A stretch of DNA of 64,000 nt, taken from NCBI GenBank assembly GCA_026874595.1, contig CM049320.1, positions 50,296,714-50,360,713 of the forward strand. The letters run 5' to 3'. Shown here one piece after another: positions 34,721 through 46,792 of this stretch. Source of the stretch: Sipunculus nudus. Its lineage: Eukaryota > Annelida > Sipuncula > Golfingiida > Sipunculidae. The notes under the pieces were generated by a model that saw only the letters and a list, made by a program, of their open reading frames with translations, was not told the origin of the DNA and did no database searches. Positions within the stretch are counted from its first letter, which is position 1. Each line of letters starts with the position of its first letter. The position numbers and the translations under genes are program-made.

Positions 34721-35830
34721 TTGCATATAATTCAAACACTACTTTGGCATATATACCAAACTTTCCAGTGCACTCTTACGTTTTAAATGGCACTTGTCGA
34801 AATTTCAAGTTTCTTGGTCAAATGAATTATGTGGAAACGTCAGCTGAGTGAAAAGTGCTGAATTGCTTATCTATATCTTTTCCCTGAGTCAAATAAAAAA
34901 ATTGCCACTGAAATATTGGAATCCAGCTTTTATGAGGCAATTTTATTCATTTGTAACGTTATCTGTTATAGATCCGAAGTTACTCGACATTGGAAACTGA
35001 AAAAAATCACACTTTTTGAGCTCTTTAATCTTTTGATGGATAATATGTATTCTCTCCATTGACAGCAAGTCATATGATAGTGAACACTAACAGTCAGACA
35101 TAATAACACTATTGTGAGCCTTCTGACATGGCCAGACACCTGTAGACAAGAAAGACAGATTAACAAGCTGTATTTTGCAGGAGGTCTCACCGGTTTGATT
35201 CATCGAGATTAAACTTAAATTTCCATCGCTTAGGACCATTGTATCAAATGTGAAATATGTTCTGTAATTCAGAATCATACGGATCCCACGAATTAAGGTC
35301 AACGTCGGCTTGTTAAGGTAACCGGATCTAGGGTTCTCAGACCCCGGTTCCTGAACCACACAAGGTGCAGCAAAAATCATTAACATAATTTATCGCCGCG
35401 TAGTGTGTTCTCAGAACCGTAAGGTATAGCGAACTCTCCAGACCCGTTGAGTTAGCGACGTCTGGTGCTCGATACGGTACCAATTATTTGTCTTTTTGGT
35501 AACAGGCCAAATTGAAAGTCCGCAATGGCGAGGTGGAGAGCGGTGTAATGTGCGACAGACCTGTAATGTGATGATGCCGGGAATTCAATTGTGTGTAAGT
35601 GGAAGGGCCAAATTGGTGTGCATTCTGCAGGGTAGGGCATCTGACTGGCCCACTGTTATGGCCTGTGTCTGCGGGTTTTCTGGGACAAACAAACCTATAG
35701 GACAATTATAGTAGTATATAGATAGATAGATAGAATATAGTTATGGCGTTAGGACACAATATTGACGCACTGGTTACAGCAAACGTTCCGGTTTTACCGG
35801 TTTATAGCTACAAACATTGATGAAGCGTCG
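34720..35830. other. Intergenic, nothing recognised
   Basis: No coding frame with splice support. Short open frames on both strands near 35.0-35.7 kb show no family motif. A short GATA run occurs near 35720. Confidence 0.45.
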
Positions 35831-35839
35831 GTGATTACC

Positions 35840-36145
35840 TCCTGTAGTTTTCCACCATCCAAAAGCTGATTGAATTTATTCCCTGTTGTGGAATACTCCG
35901 CAACACGTGTTTGCATCACTTCCTTGGCCCATAATCCAGCTTCATTCGTACATAGTGACTCTTACATTGGTGAATATTCCTCGATGACGTTGCTTAATCC
36001 GGATCATGTGCCAGGCCAACACCAAAATCAAATTGATTCTATATTGGCATATTTGTGAAATACCCTGAAATTGGCATGAGATTCCGTTCATAACTGCGTA
36101 AGTTATGTTGTGAACACACACACACACACACCCTCACACACACAA
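35840..36145 (+). repeat. Interspersed repeat ending in a (CA)n tract, copy 1
   Basis: Shares ordered motifs with 39585-39895: CGTGTTTGCAT or CGTGCTTGCAT, 'GGCCCATAATCCAGCTTCATTCG', 'CAACACCAAAATCAAATTG', then a CACACACA tract starting at 36113. Confidence 0.5.
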
Positions 36146-36299
36146 AGGGAAGGAATCATTAGCACTAACGGAACCATGATTCAGTTTTCGATCTTCAACA
36201 TGAGCGCAGGGTTTGGTGTTTGGACGGAGTCTGTTTGTATTCGTAATGAAGCTGGAGAAGACAGGTGCTCATTCTATTCGTACCATGACTACCCTGCCT

Positions 36300-37080
36300 G
36301 TTGCTTGGCGCGCCACAATCTCCTGAGTACGAGATGGAGACATCTAAGATCTGTGGACATTCACAATTTCAGGTCAATATGGCAAACCACTCTTGAAAAA
36401 AGAGCATCAATGTATTATTCTTAAACTGGGAGGTAGGTGACCTCTCAGGTCGACTAGAAAACTCTCCAAGATGGCCAAAATCATTGAACAAAACACTAAG
36501 TCGAACAAATGGCAAACACATGGATGGACGCCACGCAAAAATGATTGCAGGTGGCGCCACCAGTCTCCAGAACAAGATGGAGGTATCTAATATCTATGGA
36601 CATTCACATTTTCAGCCCAATACATTGAAACACTTTTGAGTACCGGCAGCCAGCCACCAAAACGTTGATTTTTATTTAACCTCATGAAGACGATGAGGTG
36701 GTTCTAGAAAATCTCCTTGGACACCTGAAACTTTGTTATGATGACCTATATTTTACGACCTACAGGCCAAACAAATGATTCTGAGCACCCAAACAGTCAG
36801 GCGCGGTACAAATTGTAACGATTAGGCCTAGAATGTTCTAACGTAACAATCAGGGTGGTCCTACGCAAATGTCCTTGGAAACAAGAAATTAGGCCACTGT
36901 GACCTAAATCTGCGAGCTACCTTTATAGGCCACATTCTGTGAGCTATGGGCCAAGGACAAATTTTATCAATTTTCCTTGGAAACTTTTTAATTTTAATTT
37001 TAAGGGAGGTCCTTGGCAAGTCTCCTTTGAATCCTGAAATTAGGTCATTTAATTCTTATAATACATGTCACGCTGAGCGT
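36300..37080 (+). repeat. Degenerate repeat block
   Basis: Two direct copies of 'AGATGGAGACATCTAAGATC' plus 'TGTGGACATTCACAATTTCAG' (about 36325 and 36577), followed by several 'TCCTTGGAAAC' and 'GAAATTAGGYCA' blocks to about 37080. No protein signature; open frames of up to 104 codons in this area look accidental. Confidence 0.45.
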
Positions 37081-37639
37081 CGTATCCCATGGGCCACCTG
37101 TTCTGTTGGGAAACATAATATATATTACATTCACGATTGACTTACGTGTATTCATGAGGCTGGTTTTACTCGGAAAATTAGGCTCTCGTTCCGTCATGAC
37201 GAGTAGGCATCGAAAACTGCGGCAGCCGAAACTGCTTCAAACTCCAGCAACTTTTCTGCATCAAGATATACATAGAGCTCTATCTTTGGGACGCTATTGC
37301 TGTATATGTCATGCATGATCATGGGATAACTAAGAAACTTGTAATAACATTTTACAATAATGATAGGTGGGTTGACAACGGACAAGGTTTGGGGGAGTAT
37401 TTTTGTATTCGTTTTTTTTTGGTATTAGTGATTATACTATATCTACACAACTTTTCTGATAATGTCAATACCAGGGAACATTATAAGAGTTCTGTGTTTA
37501 TTAAAGTCCACATCTGTTTATATTACCAACAACCATTGGCTGAAAATGCCACAATAAGCGATAACGAGCAAGTCCAGGATTTAGGAAAAGCCAACCCAGG
37601 ACCTTATAAAAGGTCCCAGGGTCCGGAAAAGGTCGGGAA

Positions 37640-37724
37640 GGGGGGGGGGGGGGGGGGGTTCAAGGCCACAAATATTGGTCTTAAACCTTAAAAATAGGTA
37701 TGCGGCTGCTGAAGGGGGGGGGGG
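37640..37724 (+). repeat. Two long G homopolymers (19 and 11 G)
   Basis: Uninterrupted G runs at 37640-37658 and 37714-37724. The 126-codon frame that crosses the first run (a poly-Gly stretch) is an artefact of it. Confidence 0.9.
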
Positions 37725-38754
37725 CATGGACACTGCAAGGACATCTCCTCTGGATCCGCTTCTGTAATCATATCCAATGACGGGAAGAATAACAGTAAAT
37801 ATATTCATTATATGTATTTGAAATTCCTACACTATAAGGTATAATATAATAAATTGGATTTATAGCAGATGAAAGCGTGTAAAATGTTACACTGTAAGAT
37901 ATTTACTGTTAAGAAAAAAGTAATTGACATAAACATGTAAAACATCTTCATTTTTGGAGGGAAATATCAAAATACTATTTTTGAAAGTAATACCAAACTA
38001 TGATGTCTTTCAAAGTATACATTATCCCATATTACCTTTAATGTAGCTTATTATAATCTTTTCAAATAAAATGACAAAAAGACATATATGAACCTAAGAG
38101 TTAATTGGAAATAATAAATGTAGATTCTTTTACACAAACTCTTGTCCAAAGTATCAATCTCCAGAAAGACGTTTTAATATTTCTCAACAAAATTCTTAAT
38201 TAAGGTACTTCGAGCACTAGTGTACGTAAGTTTGTACAGTGAAATGAAAACATACTGTCAACCTTTTCAGCCATATTTACTTTATACATATGTAGAAAAT
38301 GACGGAGACCTTCATTATATTCATACAATTAAGCTAAACATATACCAAGCCTATTATTTTTAGAAAAAAAAAAGATTGTTTGAAATGGACTCAGCAAAAT
38401 ACAAAAACTTTCCTGTCATAGTTTACGATAATAAGTCTGAACTTAAAAGGGCAGATGGTTCACTTATTCAAATAACTAGGCACTTAGCGTAACACAAGGA
38501 CACTCGGATAGTAGGAAGGTTGTCTTAGCGTCACTAATTACTGTTTGAATTTTATTAAGGGTGTCATCGCAAAGTGCTGGTTATATTTTTATATGGGTAC
38601 ATCCGTCTCTACAATAAAAAGGTAAAATTACAAGCTGTCTGCCAAGCAGTACAAATTTATTACTATTATATGACACATGTTACTACCGTACATGGGATTT
38701 TCTACTTTTATTGAACTGAAGGTAATTAAAATATAATAATGACCAAACATGAAA

Positions 38755-39060
38755 TATAAACGTAATATATGTAATCTCCGGTTCACATTATGAAAAAAAA
38801 AACATTAATGAACATGAAATATTTGGTCCACATTCTGAAGCATAAAGATGATGATATCGGAAATATTCCGTTCACATTAAAAAATATGAATGAACATGAT
38901 ATCTGAAATGTCCCGTTTACATTATGAAACATTAATGAACATTATAATATATCTGAAATCTGCAGGTCACATTATGAAACATAAATGAATAAGATATCTT
39001 AAATCTATTTCACATTATGAAATATGAATAAACATGATATATGAAATCTCCATCGATAAA
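38755..39060 (+). repeat. Minisatellite, about 50 bp unit, six degenerate copies
   Basis: Unit near 'GATATCTGAAATCTCC' then 'GTTCACATTATGAAACAT' then TAATGAACAT. Copies are visible at about 38765, 38825, 38870, 38905, 38955 and 39000. Non-coding. Confidence 0.7.
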
Positions 39061-39584
39061 ATTTATTAATTGACACTACACAATGATATAGTTTCCCACT
39101 TACTGCATGATGGTTTAACATTGTTATTCTTACAAATTACAAATACATCGCCTTGCGTCATATGGACACGTTATTCGGGTTTTGTTTTCTGGATACTAGT
39201 ATGATGTCCATTCTTAGGGCCACGTTCAAACCATGATTTTGTGCATTCAGGTTCTATCCTTAATCAGTCTGGATTAAACCGGACTATCACTGCAATTAAA
39301 GTGTTTTTTTTTACTTTGATGGCTTTTGGTGGAATAACAGCTATTTTTCCATTTCAGATAAATGGTTGTTGATCCACAAGAGTATTTTCTATGTTGGCCC
39401 AAACATGCACTGTGCTATATGTAAAAAAACCCTAAATAACCAAAAGATTTGTCAGAATGTGAAATAAATAAAATCCTAAAGCCGAATCATGCTATACTGT
39501 CGGTCTTTGAGCGAAACCTTTACTTAACTACATTAAATAGTAAACTAAGGTTAACTAGAAATCTGCATCCTAATGGATGCATCC

Positions 39585-39895
39585 CTCCGCCGAGTGCGAT
39601 CAATATTTTGGGATGCTCCCTAACCCGTGCTTGCATTCACTCACCCCAGAACTGGTTTTATACTATTGGTGTACACAAACGTATTGCAGATAAATACTGG
39701 ACGGGATCTTTCACTTATTTTGGCCTATATTCCCAGTTCATTCGACCATAAGCGTCCTGAGAAGATGCTGGTTCAACATCAAATTCCTATCGAATCACAC
39801 TTGGCCTTCTACCAAATGCCCGGAATATTTCGAGAAATTCCGTTCCCCTTTGCATGAGTTATATTGTAAACACACACACACACACTCACACACAG
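39585..39895 (+). repeat. Interspersed repeat ending in a (CA)n tract, copy 2
   Basis: Second copy of the element at 35840-36145, same orientation, ending at a CACACACACA tract near 39870. The open frame of 100 codons here is part of the repeat and is not gene-like. Confidence 0.5.
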
Positions 39896-39899
39896 TAAA

Positions 39900-42835
39900 A
39901 GGGGATGCATGGCAGGTGGCTGTGATGTCAACTGTGCCAACTGAGTATTCATGAAAAAAAATTAGTGAAAAAAATGTGATTTATGACAAGAAGCACTACA
40001 CGATTTTTAAATCTATTTAGAGAGATATAGAATTTACTCATTGACATATAAATAATAAGTTTTGAATAAATTTCAAAACCGAAACTTTTTGCACGCATGA
40101 AATTTTCGCGAATTTCGAAAGGTTCATGTGATTCGAGAAAATACATGCTGGCCAAATTGCATTTGATTCAAAATTAAGTATGGATAAGTCATGCAAGAAC
40201 GTAAACTAACAAAATTTGAAGCTAGATTAAAACAAATTATTCGGGGTTCCGCAACCCTGCGCCGGTTTCTGTTAAACAATGTATTTTTTGTTGATTCTCT
40301 CTAAAGCAAAACTTTTTAAATTTCAATTTGAATAAATATATTTGATAAAAAAATAGCATATTTGAATAAAGTAAACCGCTTGTTTACTGATAGGAATAAC
40401 CAAAATGTGCTGTCATTGCTCTGTATCATTTGTTTTAAGCCGTTAGCTGTAAAATGTTTTGATTAGCTATTCATATTATATATTTGGATTCAGTTTTTGT
40501 TTTTTTACAATGTATATAATTATTTTACTGTAGCCACATATTTGCGTTCTAGCTTTTAGATTAAAAAGAGTATTCTTATGTTCTATGAAAATACGTCTCA
40601 GATAAATGAAGACATCATAACATAGATATGAGAAAGGCATGCGATGTACACTTATTAAACATTTTAAGCCTTTCAAAGATGCTCAAAGATGTATGATATT
40701 ACGCATACATTGATCTATGCCCTGTGACCTTAACTCTCTTTCATAGTGTTTTTAACAGTACGCAGACCCTTGTTGTCTTAAATTAACGAACACTTTCCTG
40801 TCGATGCAAATAAGAGCATGAATAACCAAGGCCAGGAAAGAACAATAGAAAAACAATGGAAAACCTCGTTTTTGTACATGTAGGCCAAATAATGGATATC
40901 TGGTCATGATTTTTCGCAGGCACTGAAATTTACGAGACCGACATGTTAGTAAAATTAAATTAAAACTGCTTCAATTGTAGAATACGGACGCTCCGAATTA
41001 TGTGGATACAATATCGCCGCTGAACGAGGACAGGGTTTACAAATACTGTCCTAGTTTACTGTCACTGATGTTTGCTGATGTTTTTTTTTTCAGGGAACTA
41101 TTAGGCTGATCAGTTCTCATGTACTGATGAACTTTTTGCACTCACATTTCTTCTGTATTGACCTCATGGTCAGCCATAGTGTTGGAGAAAATATGAGAAC
41201 CACAGCCAACATTCTCACACGCACAAGACGGATATTTTCATCTGATGTGAGACTTACATATATCCTTCTTTATTGAACATCTATGGGAATCAAATATATT
41301 ACTGAAGCGTGTTATTTGCATAATTATGCCTGCATAATTTGTCTATTAGAAGACCAGGTGCCCCTGTTATGATCAATGTTCACGTCCTTGTTTGCATGAA
41401 ATATGTTTAAAAGAAACTGTTGAAATAACGGTATTTGTTTAGTTAAATGTGTGCACAGAAATATCAATAAAAGCTTTAGCCCCCTTGACATTGCGCCCCC
41501 TACTGGCAGACAGAACATTCCGTTCTCGGTTTTTTTTTAACTAAGACAAAAAATCTGGCACGTTTCATTGCTCATAGGTTAAAACCACAACATAACAAAG
41601 GAAAAATTTTATATTTTTTTTTATGTTTCTAGAAAGAAATACCCGAGAGGTAAAAGCTGAACATTAATTAATTCTACTGAAAATAAAAAAAAAAACATTC
41701 TTAATAATTGAGTCAAAGTTTTCAACGTGCTTTGTTTCTAAGAAACCAACAATTTTGCCAATCAATCGTGTCTTACCAGTAAGACAGGTATCTCGTGGTC
41801 AGATTTTACATTCCAAATCCAAGGAATATCCAAGGGTAATTACATTTTAAAATGCATAATATTGCTAATGACCACAAATAATATATGTAAATATAATACT
41901 TCTAGCAACTAGTCATGTTTAATAGCAATTGCACTTAACCAGCAAATCACGTCTTATGTGCACTTTGTCCCTGAAGTAAAATGATTTGAAGAAATTTAGA
42001 TAATTACGTGCACACACATATAATTATCTATCAAGAAATCTATCTATCCATTTGTCTATCTGACAGCCTTAATGAAAACGAATTAGAAATGAAATATCCC
42101 CGGACCTTCCAAACTTACTTTTATATAGGATTTCATTAATATATACTATATGATTTATATAATTAACCAAGATGCCTACAAAATCATTAGTATACATAGG
42201 ATACCCGCATGCATGGTAGTTTAGGGGGACAACAACTGCAAAGGCAATGCTCCCTTGTTTATTTTCTTTAATTAGCCGTAGACTGTCTCCTTATTATAAC
42301 ATGCTTGTCAGAATTTTCAGGGGACTTGGAGAATCATATTATTAGGCATAAAAATACAAACATTCAAGGATTCCCTTAATATACTATGGCAATTAAGCAA
42401 TACAAACAAATATGTGGACATAATACTCCCGTTATTAGAATCGCGAAATATTTATGATAATGTTTTACCAAATTGTGTTACTTTGAGTTAAAGCCAACGT
42501 TGGCCGATGAGTCAACTTTGGTCGTGTCTCGACAACCAGGTTTATTATTTCTACTAATATTTTATTATATCATCATGAGCAAACATAGAAGGCTTTATTG
42601 CCTCATTCTCTCAAATTGATATTTGAACAGTTCTGTTGTATAATCAACTAAAGTCCTTTAGATGTTTTTCGCCATCAGAAGCATCAAGCTCTGCGCTACT
42701 TTTCTCCATTGTTTTTGTTAAAAGTAACCGCGTCCATGTTTTCATACTACCTTAATGAAGTATTGTACACGTACAAGATTAAATTCACACCACGTGACAG
42801 GGCAGTATTACACGCCTCTTCTTATTTTGTATCCT
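39900..42835. other. Intergenic, AT-rich, nothing recognised
   Basis: No exon-like frame and no repeat with clear termini. Several A or T homopolymers and short open frames only. Confidence 0.45.
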
Positions 42836-42839
42836 GGAG

Positions 42840-43075
42840 GTAACTAGGCCTGCAGGCCTTGGTTGTGTAACCGTGCCAATTGTTGGGTCAATCCACCGAG
42901 GAAACCCCGAAAGGCGCACTCGTTTGTGAGTGACAATCGACCGTTGGGTACGGCCTACCTATTCAGCCTGCATAGGCATGGGTGGGGGCCGACCATGAAA
43001 AATATCATCGCCTTTGCTGAGATTCGAACTCACGCTGGCCCGGCTTTGAGTCCTGCGCTGTTTTGTACCCAAGAG
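42840..43075 (-). repeat. Probable tRNA-derived SINE-like element
   Basis: On the minus strand, GAGTTCGAATCTC (a B-box match) sits downstream of a tRNA-like head beginning near 43065, followed by GC-rich body sequence that ends at about 42840. Too long and unstructured for a tRNA gene, so a SINE is the better reading. The plus-strand frame over it (117 codons) is accidental. Confidence 0.4.
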
Positions 43076-44340
43076 TTACTTGTATTTTTACCAGAAGTTT
43101 TACTTAAGGTTTCACAAAGAAGTATCTTGTTCTTTTTTTATTGTTCTTATAATCTTAAATTTAGAAACAAATTCTTGCCAATTGAATGTGCCACATCTCA
43201 ATTAAGTACAAAGTAATGTGATGACTGATTGTGTTTAAATAACCTAAAACAATTTGGAGGCTACCTCAATGAAGGCCAACCACTTGAATAACAGTTGGTA
43301 AATGAACATATTGAAAACTCTTTTAGTCTTGATAAAGATCGGGCATTGCTGTCTTGTTAATATATTTAGCGAGACAATTATAATTGAGGATTTACTCAAG
43401 CCATTCAATAGCTCACGGTTACTTGAACGGGTTTAATTTCATTTCAATAGCAACAGGATAACATGAAGTCCCCTGGTAATGATATATTTTTCTTTTCCCA
43501 AATAGGTATTGGTGATACTTTAGTGTGTCCCGCGCTTAATGTTATGTTATATGGTTAAGACATGAACCAAGCCTGTTTTATAACACGATGGCATAACTGA
43601 CACAATTTTTACGGCAAAAGTGTATATGACCAGTTATAATGACGATTAAGCGTCACGTGACTGGATATCTTAAAACTGAAAATGAGTTAAAAATATTTTA
43701 CTATAAGTTGGATTGTTGGGAATATAATAAGAAACGTTACTCATAAATAGGTTGTGTCATAGTGTCACATAAAAATGTAAAATATCAATATGCATCTTGC
43801 ATACATTATCTAACAGTAATATACAGAACTTACATATTATAGGACCTTACCTATTATTAGTCATTCAATATATACAAAACATGTATAAAAAGCATGTATT
43901 AAAATATTTGAACCAGAAATATTGTATTTGTGTATAAAAGGGAAAATAACACTGTACGTTAATAAATCAACTTTTCTGAAACAACATCTACACACATATG
44001 TATACATTCACCTAGGGCCTTTTTCAGTGGTATATGTTAATGTGTACGAGTTTTATATTCAACCAACTGATTCAATGAGAATGTCATGACCAAAGCTAAG
44101 TCACGGTATACAACTTTCAAAGACAGCTACTTTAATATTATCTAGAAGCTTGACTATTTTGTAAAGACTGCCTTATTTTTGTCTATAATATAGGATAAAA
44201 GGAACACAGATTTTAATAATCGTTCAGCTGAAAATAAATGACTATAGAATGTTATTCTAGTCAATTAAAAAAAATTATGCAACATAGTCTTATTACGGCT
44301 TATATACGGCTAAATGTATTTTCTATTCCTAGTTTAATTT
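43076..44340. other. Intergenic, AT-rich, nothing recognised
   Basis: No coding frame, RNA gene or repeat with defined ends is visible. Confidence 0.45.
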
Positions 44341-44344
44341 AACA

Positions 44345-44656
44345 CTAGCAATTACCCGTGCTACGCACGGTTTGGGGCCAGCATTTAGTTCTGATGTCAA
44401 ATAGCTTATCATAGATGAAAGTCTTGGTTGTACAATGTTACCGTCATAAGATCTCTTTGAATCTGACATTTGGTATAAGTATTCTGTTTTTGAGTTGACC
44501 TTGTGTCGGATGACTTGGACGAATATGTTCCTGTAGAATGGTTGAATATCTTCTGACAAACCCGGAGCATATGTATGATGAAAACCATGGCAATCCGTAA
44601 TGTCCAGAGGAGATACGGAAGACCACAGAAATCGTGTTCCGCTATTAATATATAGA
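44345..44656 (-). mobile_element. Non-autonomous Helitron-like element (312 bp)
   Basis: Read on the minus strand it begins TCTATATATTAATAG and ends with a hairpin (CCGTGC, loop, GCACGG) a few bases before the terminus GCTAG, with host A and T at the junctions: the layout of Helitron ends (5' TC, 3' hairpin then CTRR, inserted between A and T). It has no Rep or helicase frame. The 123-codon minus-strand frame overlapping it is part of the repeat. Confidence 0.65.
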
Positions 44657-45037
44657 TTCACTATATGCATGGTGTTATGCTTAAAGCTAAATGAAGCCAA
44701 GCGATTGGCCGGAGAATTTTCGAAGAAGTGATAAATAAAATCATTTTTATATGAAAATATATTATGCTGAACATCGCCATTTAAAGTTGCCCTCCGACCC
44801 CGTCAATCCGCCAGTAAAGGAAACTGTTATCTTGCATGAGACGTGTTCTCGATAATTGCATTCCCGTTACCAGGCACAAAAACTGAGCACTCACATGGTC
44901 GGGCAATTCCGCTGCGCAAAAGTTCGTGGTAGCATTATATTATATGGTACATATAAAGGCTGAATATACTTTTTAAATATCAAGCACTCCCAAGGACCTT
45001 TCCTGTTTGAAAGCTAAGCCAATGTTTGCCAGTGAGA

Positions 45038-46030
45038 CAATCACTGCATTCAGGCAGTGTGTAAAACTCGGACACCGCGGACTCCGGATCCCGGACCACA
45101 AGAAAAAATGTGTAATTCTTAAGCTTTCATGGTAATTTATCCAGATATTTTAGCATAAACGTATTAAAGACATATTAAATATTATGTTTGGTTAAAAATT
45201 AGTAGAAATAGTCTGATTTGCATAAAAAATTGATAATTAACACTTACGGACCTCACGGATTACACGGACCCCGTTTACTCGTTGTATTACCATTTCTTTA
45301 GAACATATTTTCACATCACGTTTAACCATAACACCCATGTGATTTATTATTGTGTTATTATTTGTATTTTTACATTTTTTTGTCTCAGTTTTTATTCATA
45401 ATTTTATATATGCTATTTATTACATTTGTGAAGCGTTTTAAAAAGTACAATAATTAAAAACATTTACAAAATCATTATTTTGGAACCTATAGTTGCTAGA
45501 AATGCAAGTAATCAACATTTCCTTTCGGTATTTATATTATTGCCAACTTTAAATTGCATGGTTGGTATGAATGGAACACGAAACCTGTTGTTATGTGGAA
45601 GAGCTCGGAATAATCAGTCTCGGGTCCGCAACGACTGTTAGTGCACATCAAATAAATTTCCCCCAGTGTGCCCGCATTATTAAATTTTCATTTAAAATAA
45701 AACAAAAATTATATTTAGTGTGTGACATGAGAGCTATTTTTTATTCCTCTTTCTGTCATAAATAAAAAAATATGAGCGGTGGTTACTGTCCGTCAAAATG
45801 GAACAGTCAGCAAAGTCAAGTTAAATGAGGTCCATCTTCATCGAAATGTTTCTGTAACTTAAATCTTTCAGTGAATCGGTCATTTTCAAAGCTGCAACAT
45901 TTAGGGACTTTGCTCTGTTTTTTCATCAGCAATAGTGGTTTTATCGGTTTAAATGATGAAAAATGAGGAAATTGGTTTTCGGGGTCGGGGACCGTGGGGT
46001 CCGGGTTTTACACACTGCCCTGCAATCACT
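45038..46030. mobile_element. hAT-like non-autonomous DNA transposon with 8 bp target duplication
   Basis: CAATCACT occurs at 45038-45045 and 46023-46030, flanking 977 bp. The ends are inverted: left CAGGCAGTGTGTAAAACTCG, right (complement) CAGGGCAGTGTGTAAAACCC. An 8 bp duplication plus CAGGG-type termini is the hAT pattern. The left end has five extra bases (GCATT) between duplication and CAGG. No transposase frame. Confidence 0.7.
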
Positions 46031-46334
46031 ACCGTTCGGAAAATTTTAAAAGATCCCCCTTTTAAGCATTCTCCTCTTGTGCACAATAGACCTTTTTGCT
46101 GCGCAGAGGTTGCCTTTTGAGAAGGGATCACGAATGGGGATTATTTCGGGCGGGTCACCTCGAAATATAAGAAAATCCCAGATAGGGCCCCCGGGAGTAA
46201 AACTGTCTCGCCATCACACACTCTATGGTCATTGTGTTACCGGGCCCGAAGACACAAAGAAAAGAGGCACCCGCGGGATAGCAAATATTAAAATTATAAA
46301 TTATGCACGTAATACGCAAATATTGCAAATAAAA

Positions 46335-46458
46335 GTGGGTGGAATCTCTTCGGACAAACCCAGAGCATATGTGTGTCGAAAATCACGGCAATCCGTACGG
46401 TGGTATCAGAGAAGATACGGAAAATTACAAAAATCGCCTTACGCTATTAATATATAGA
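46335..46458 (-). mobile_element. Truncated copy of the Helitron-like family
   Basis: Matches the 5' (minus-strand) part of the 44345-44656 element over GACAAACCCAGAGCATATG, 'CACGGCAATCCGTA', GAGAAGATACGGAAAAT and 'GCTATTAATATATAGA'. The 3' hairpin end is not recognisable. Confidence 0.55.
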
Positions 46459-46776
46459 TGTTAGATACGGGCCATGAATAATCTTCTGCGCCCAATTTAG
46501 CAGGATTAATGGCATTCACAATGTGCAGTAGCTATATATTATGCAAACAATAACTCGGGGGATCAGTATTTTTAACGAGGCCCAAACAAGTAAATCAGAC
46601 TAAGAAATACAGCCTGTCACTTTTTAAGAGGATAATTCTATGCAAGATAAGCTACACATAAGAACTGATCACTGTGCTTCCATACTTAGATCAGGCGTGT
46701 ATTTACAGGGTGAACTAACCAACTTCTGTCACGCCGATCCTTGGTAAAACTTGAGGAGTGTCAGAAGTGTCTGGTC

Positions 46777-46792
46777 ATGTTTCGAAAATCAG
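46777..46792 (+). CDS. Kringle gene exon 1: start codon and n-region of signal peptide
   Basis: ATG TTT CGA AAA TCA plus one base, ending CAG/GTTTGT. Joined to exon 2 it gives MFRKSAALFYLLSG and onward, a textbook signal peptide with a basic n-region. It was found by looking for a short phase 1 exon because exon 2 has no in-frame ATG. The donor is not perfect, so transcript support is desirable. Confidence 0.55.

Noticed and set aside
36110-36424. 104-codon plus-strand frame with several cysteines
   Set aside because: It starts in a (CA)n tract and overlaps a degenerate repeat; no domain recognised.
37311-37691. 126-codon frame with a poly-Gly stretch
   Set aside because: Depends on a 19-base G homopolymer and has no recognisable protein features.
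44329-44700. 123-codon minus-strand frame
   Set aside because: Coincides with the Helitron-like repeat, whose ends and hairpin explain the sequence better.
46077-46457. 126-codon plus-strand frame
   Set aside because: Overlaps the truncated Helitron-family copy in the antisense direction.
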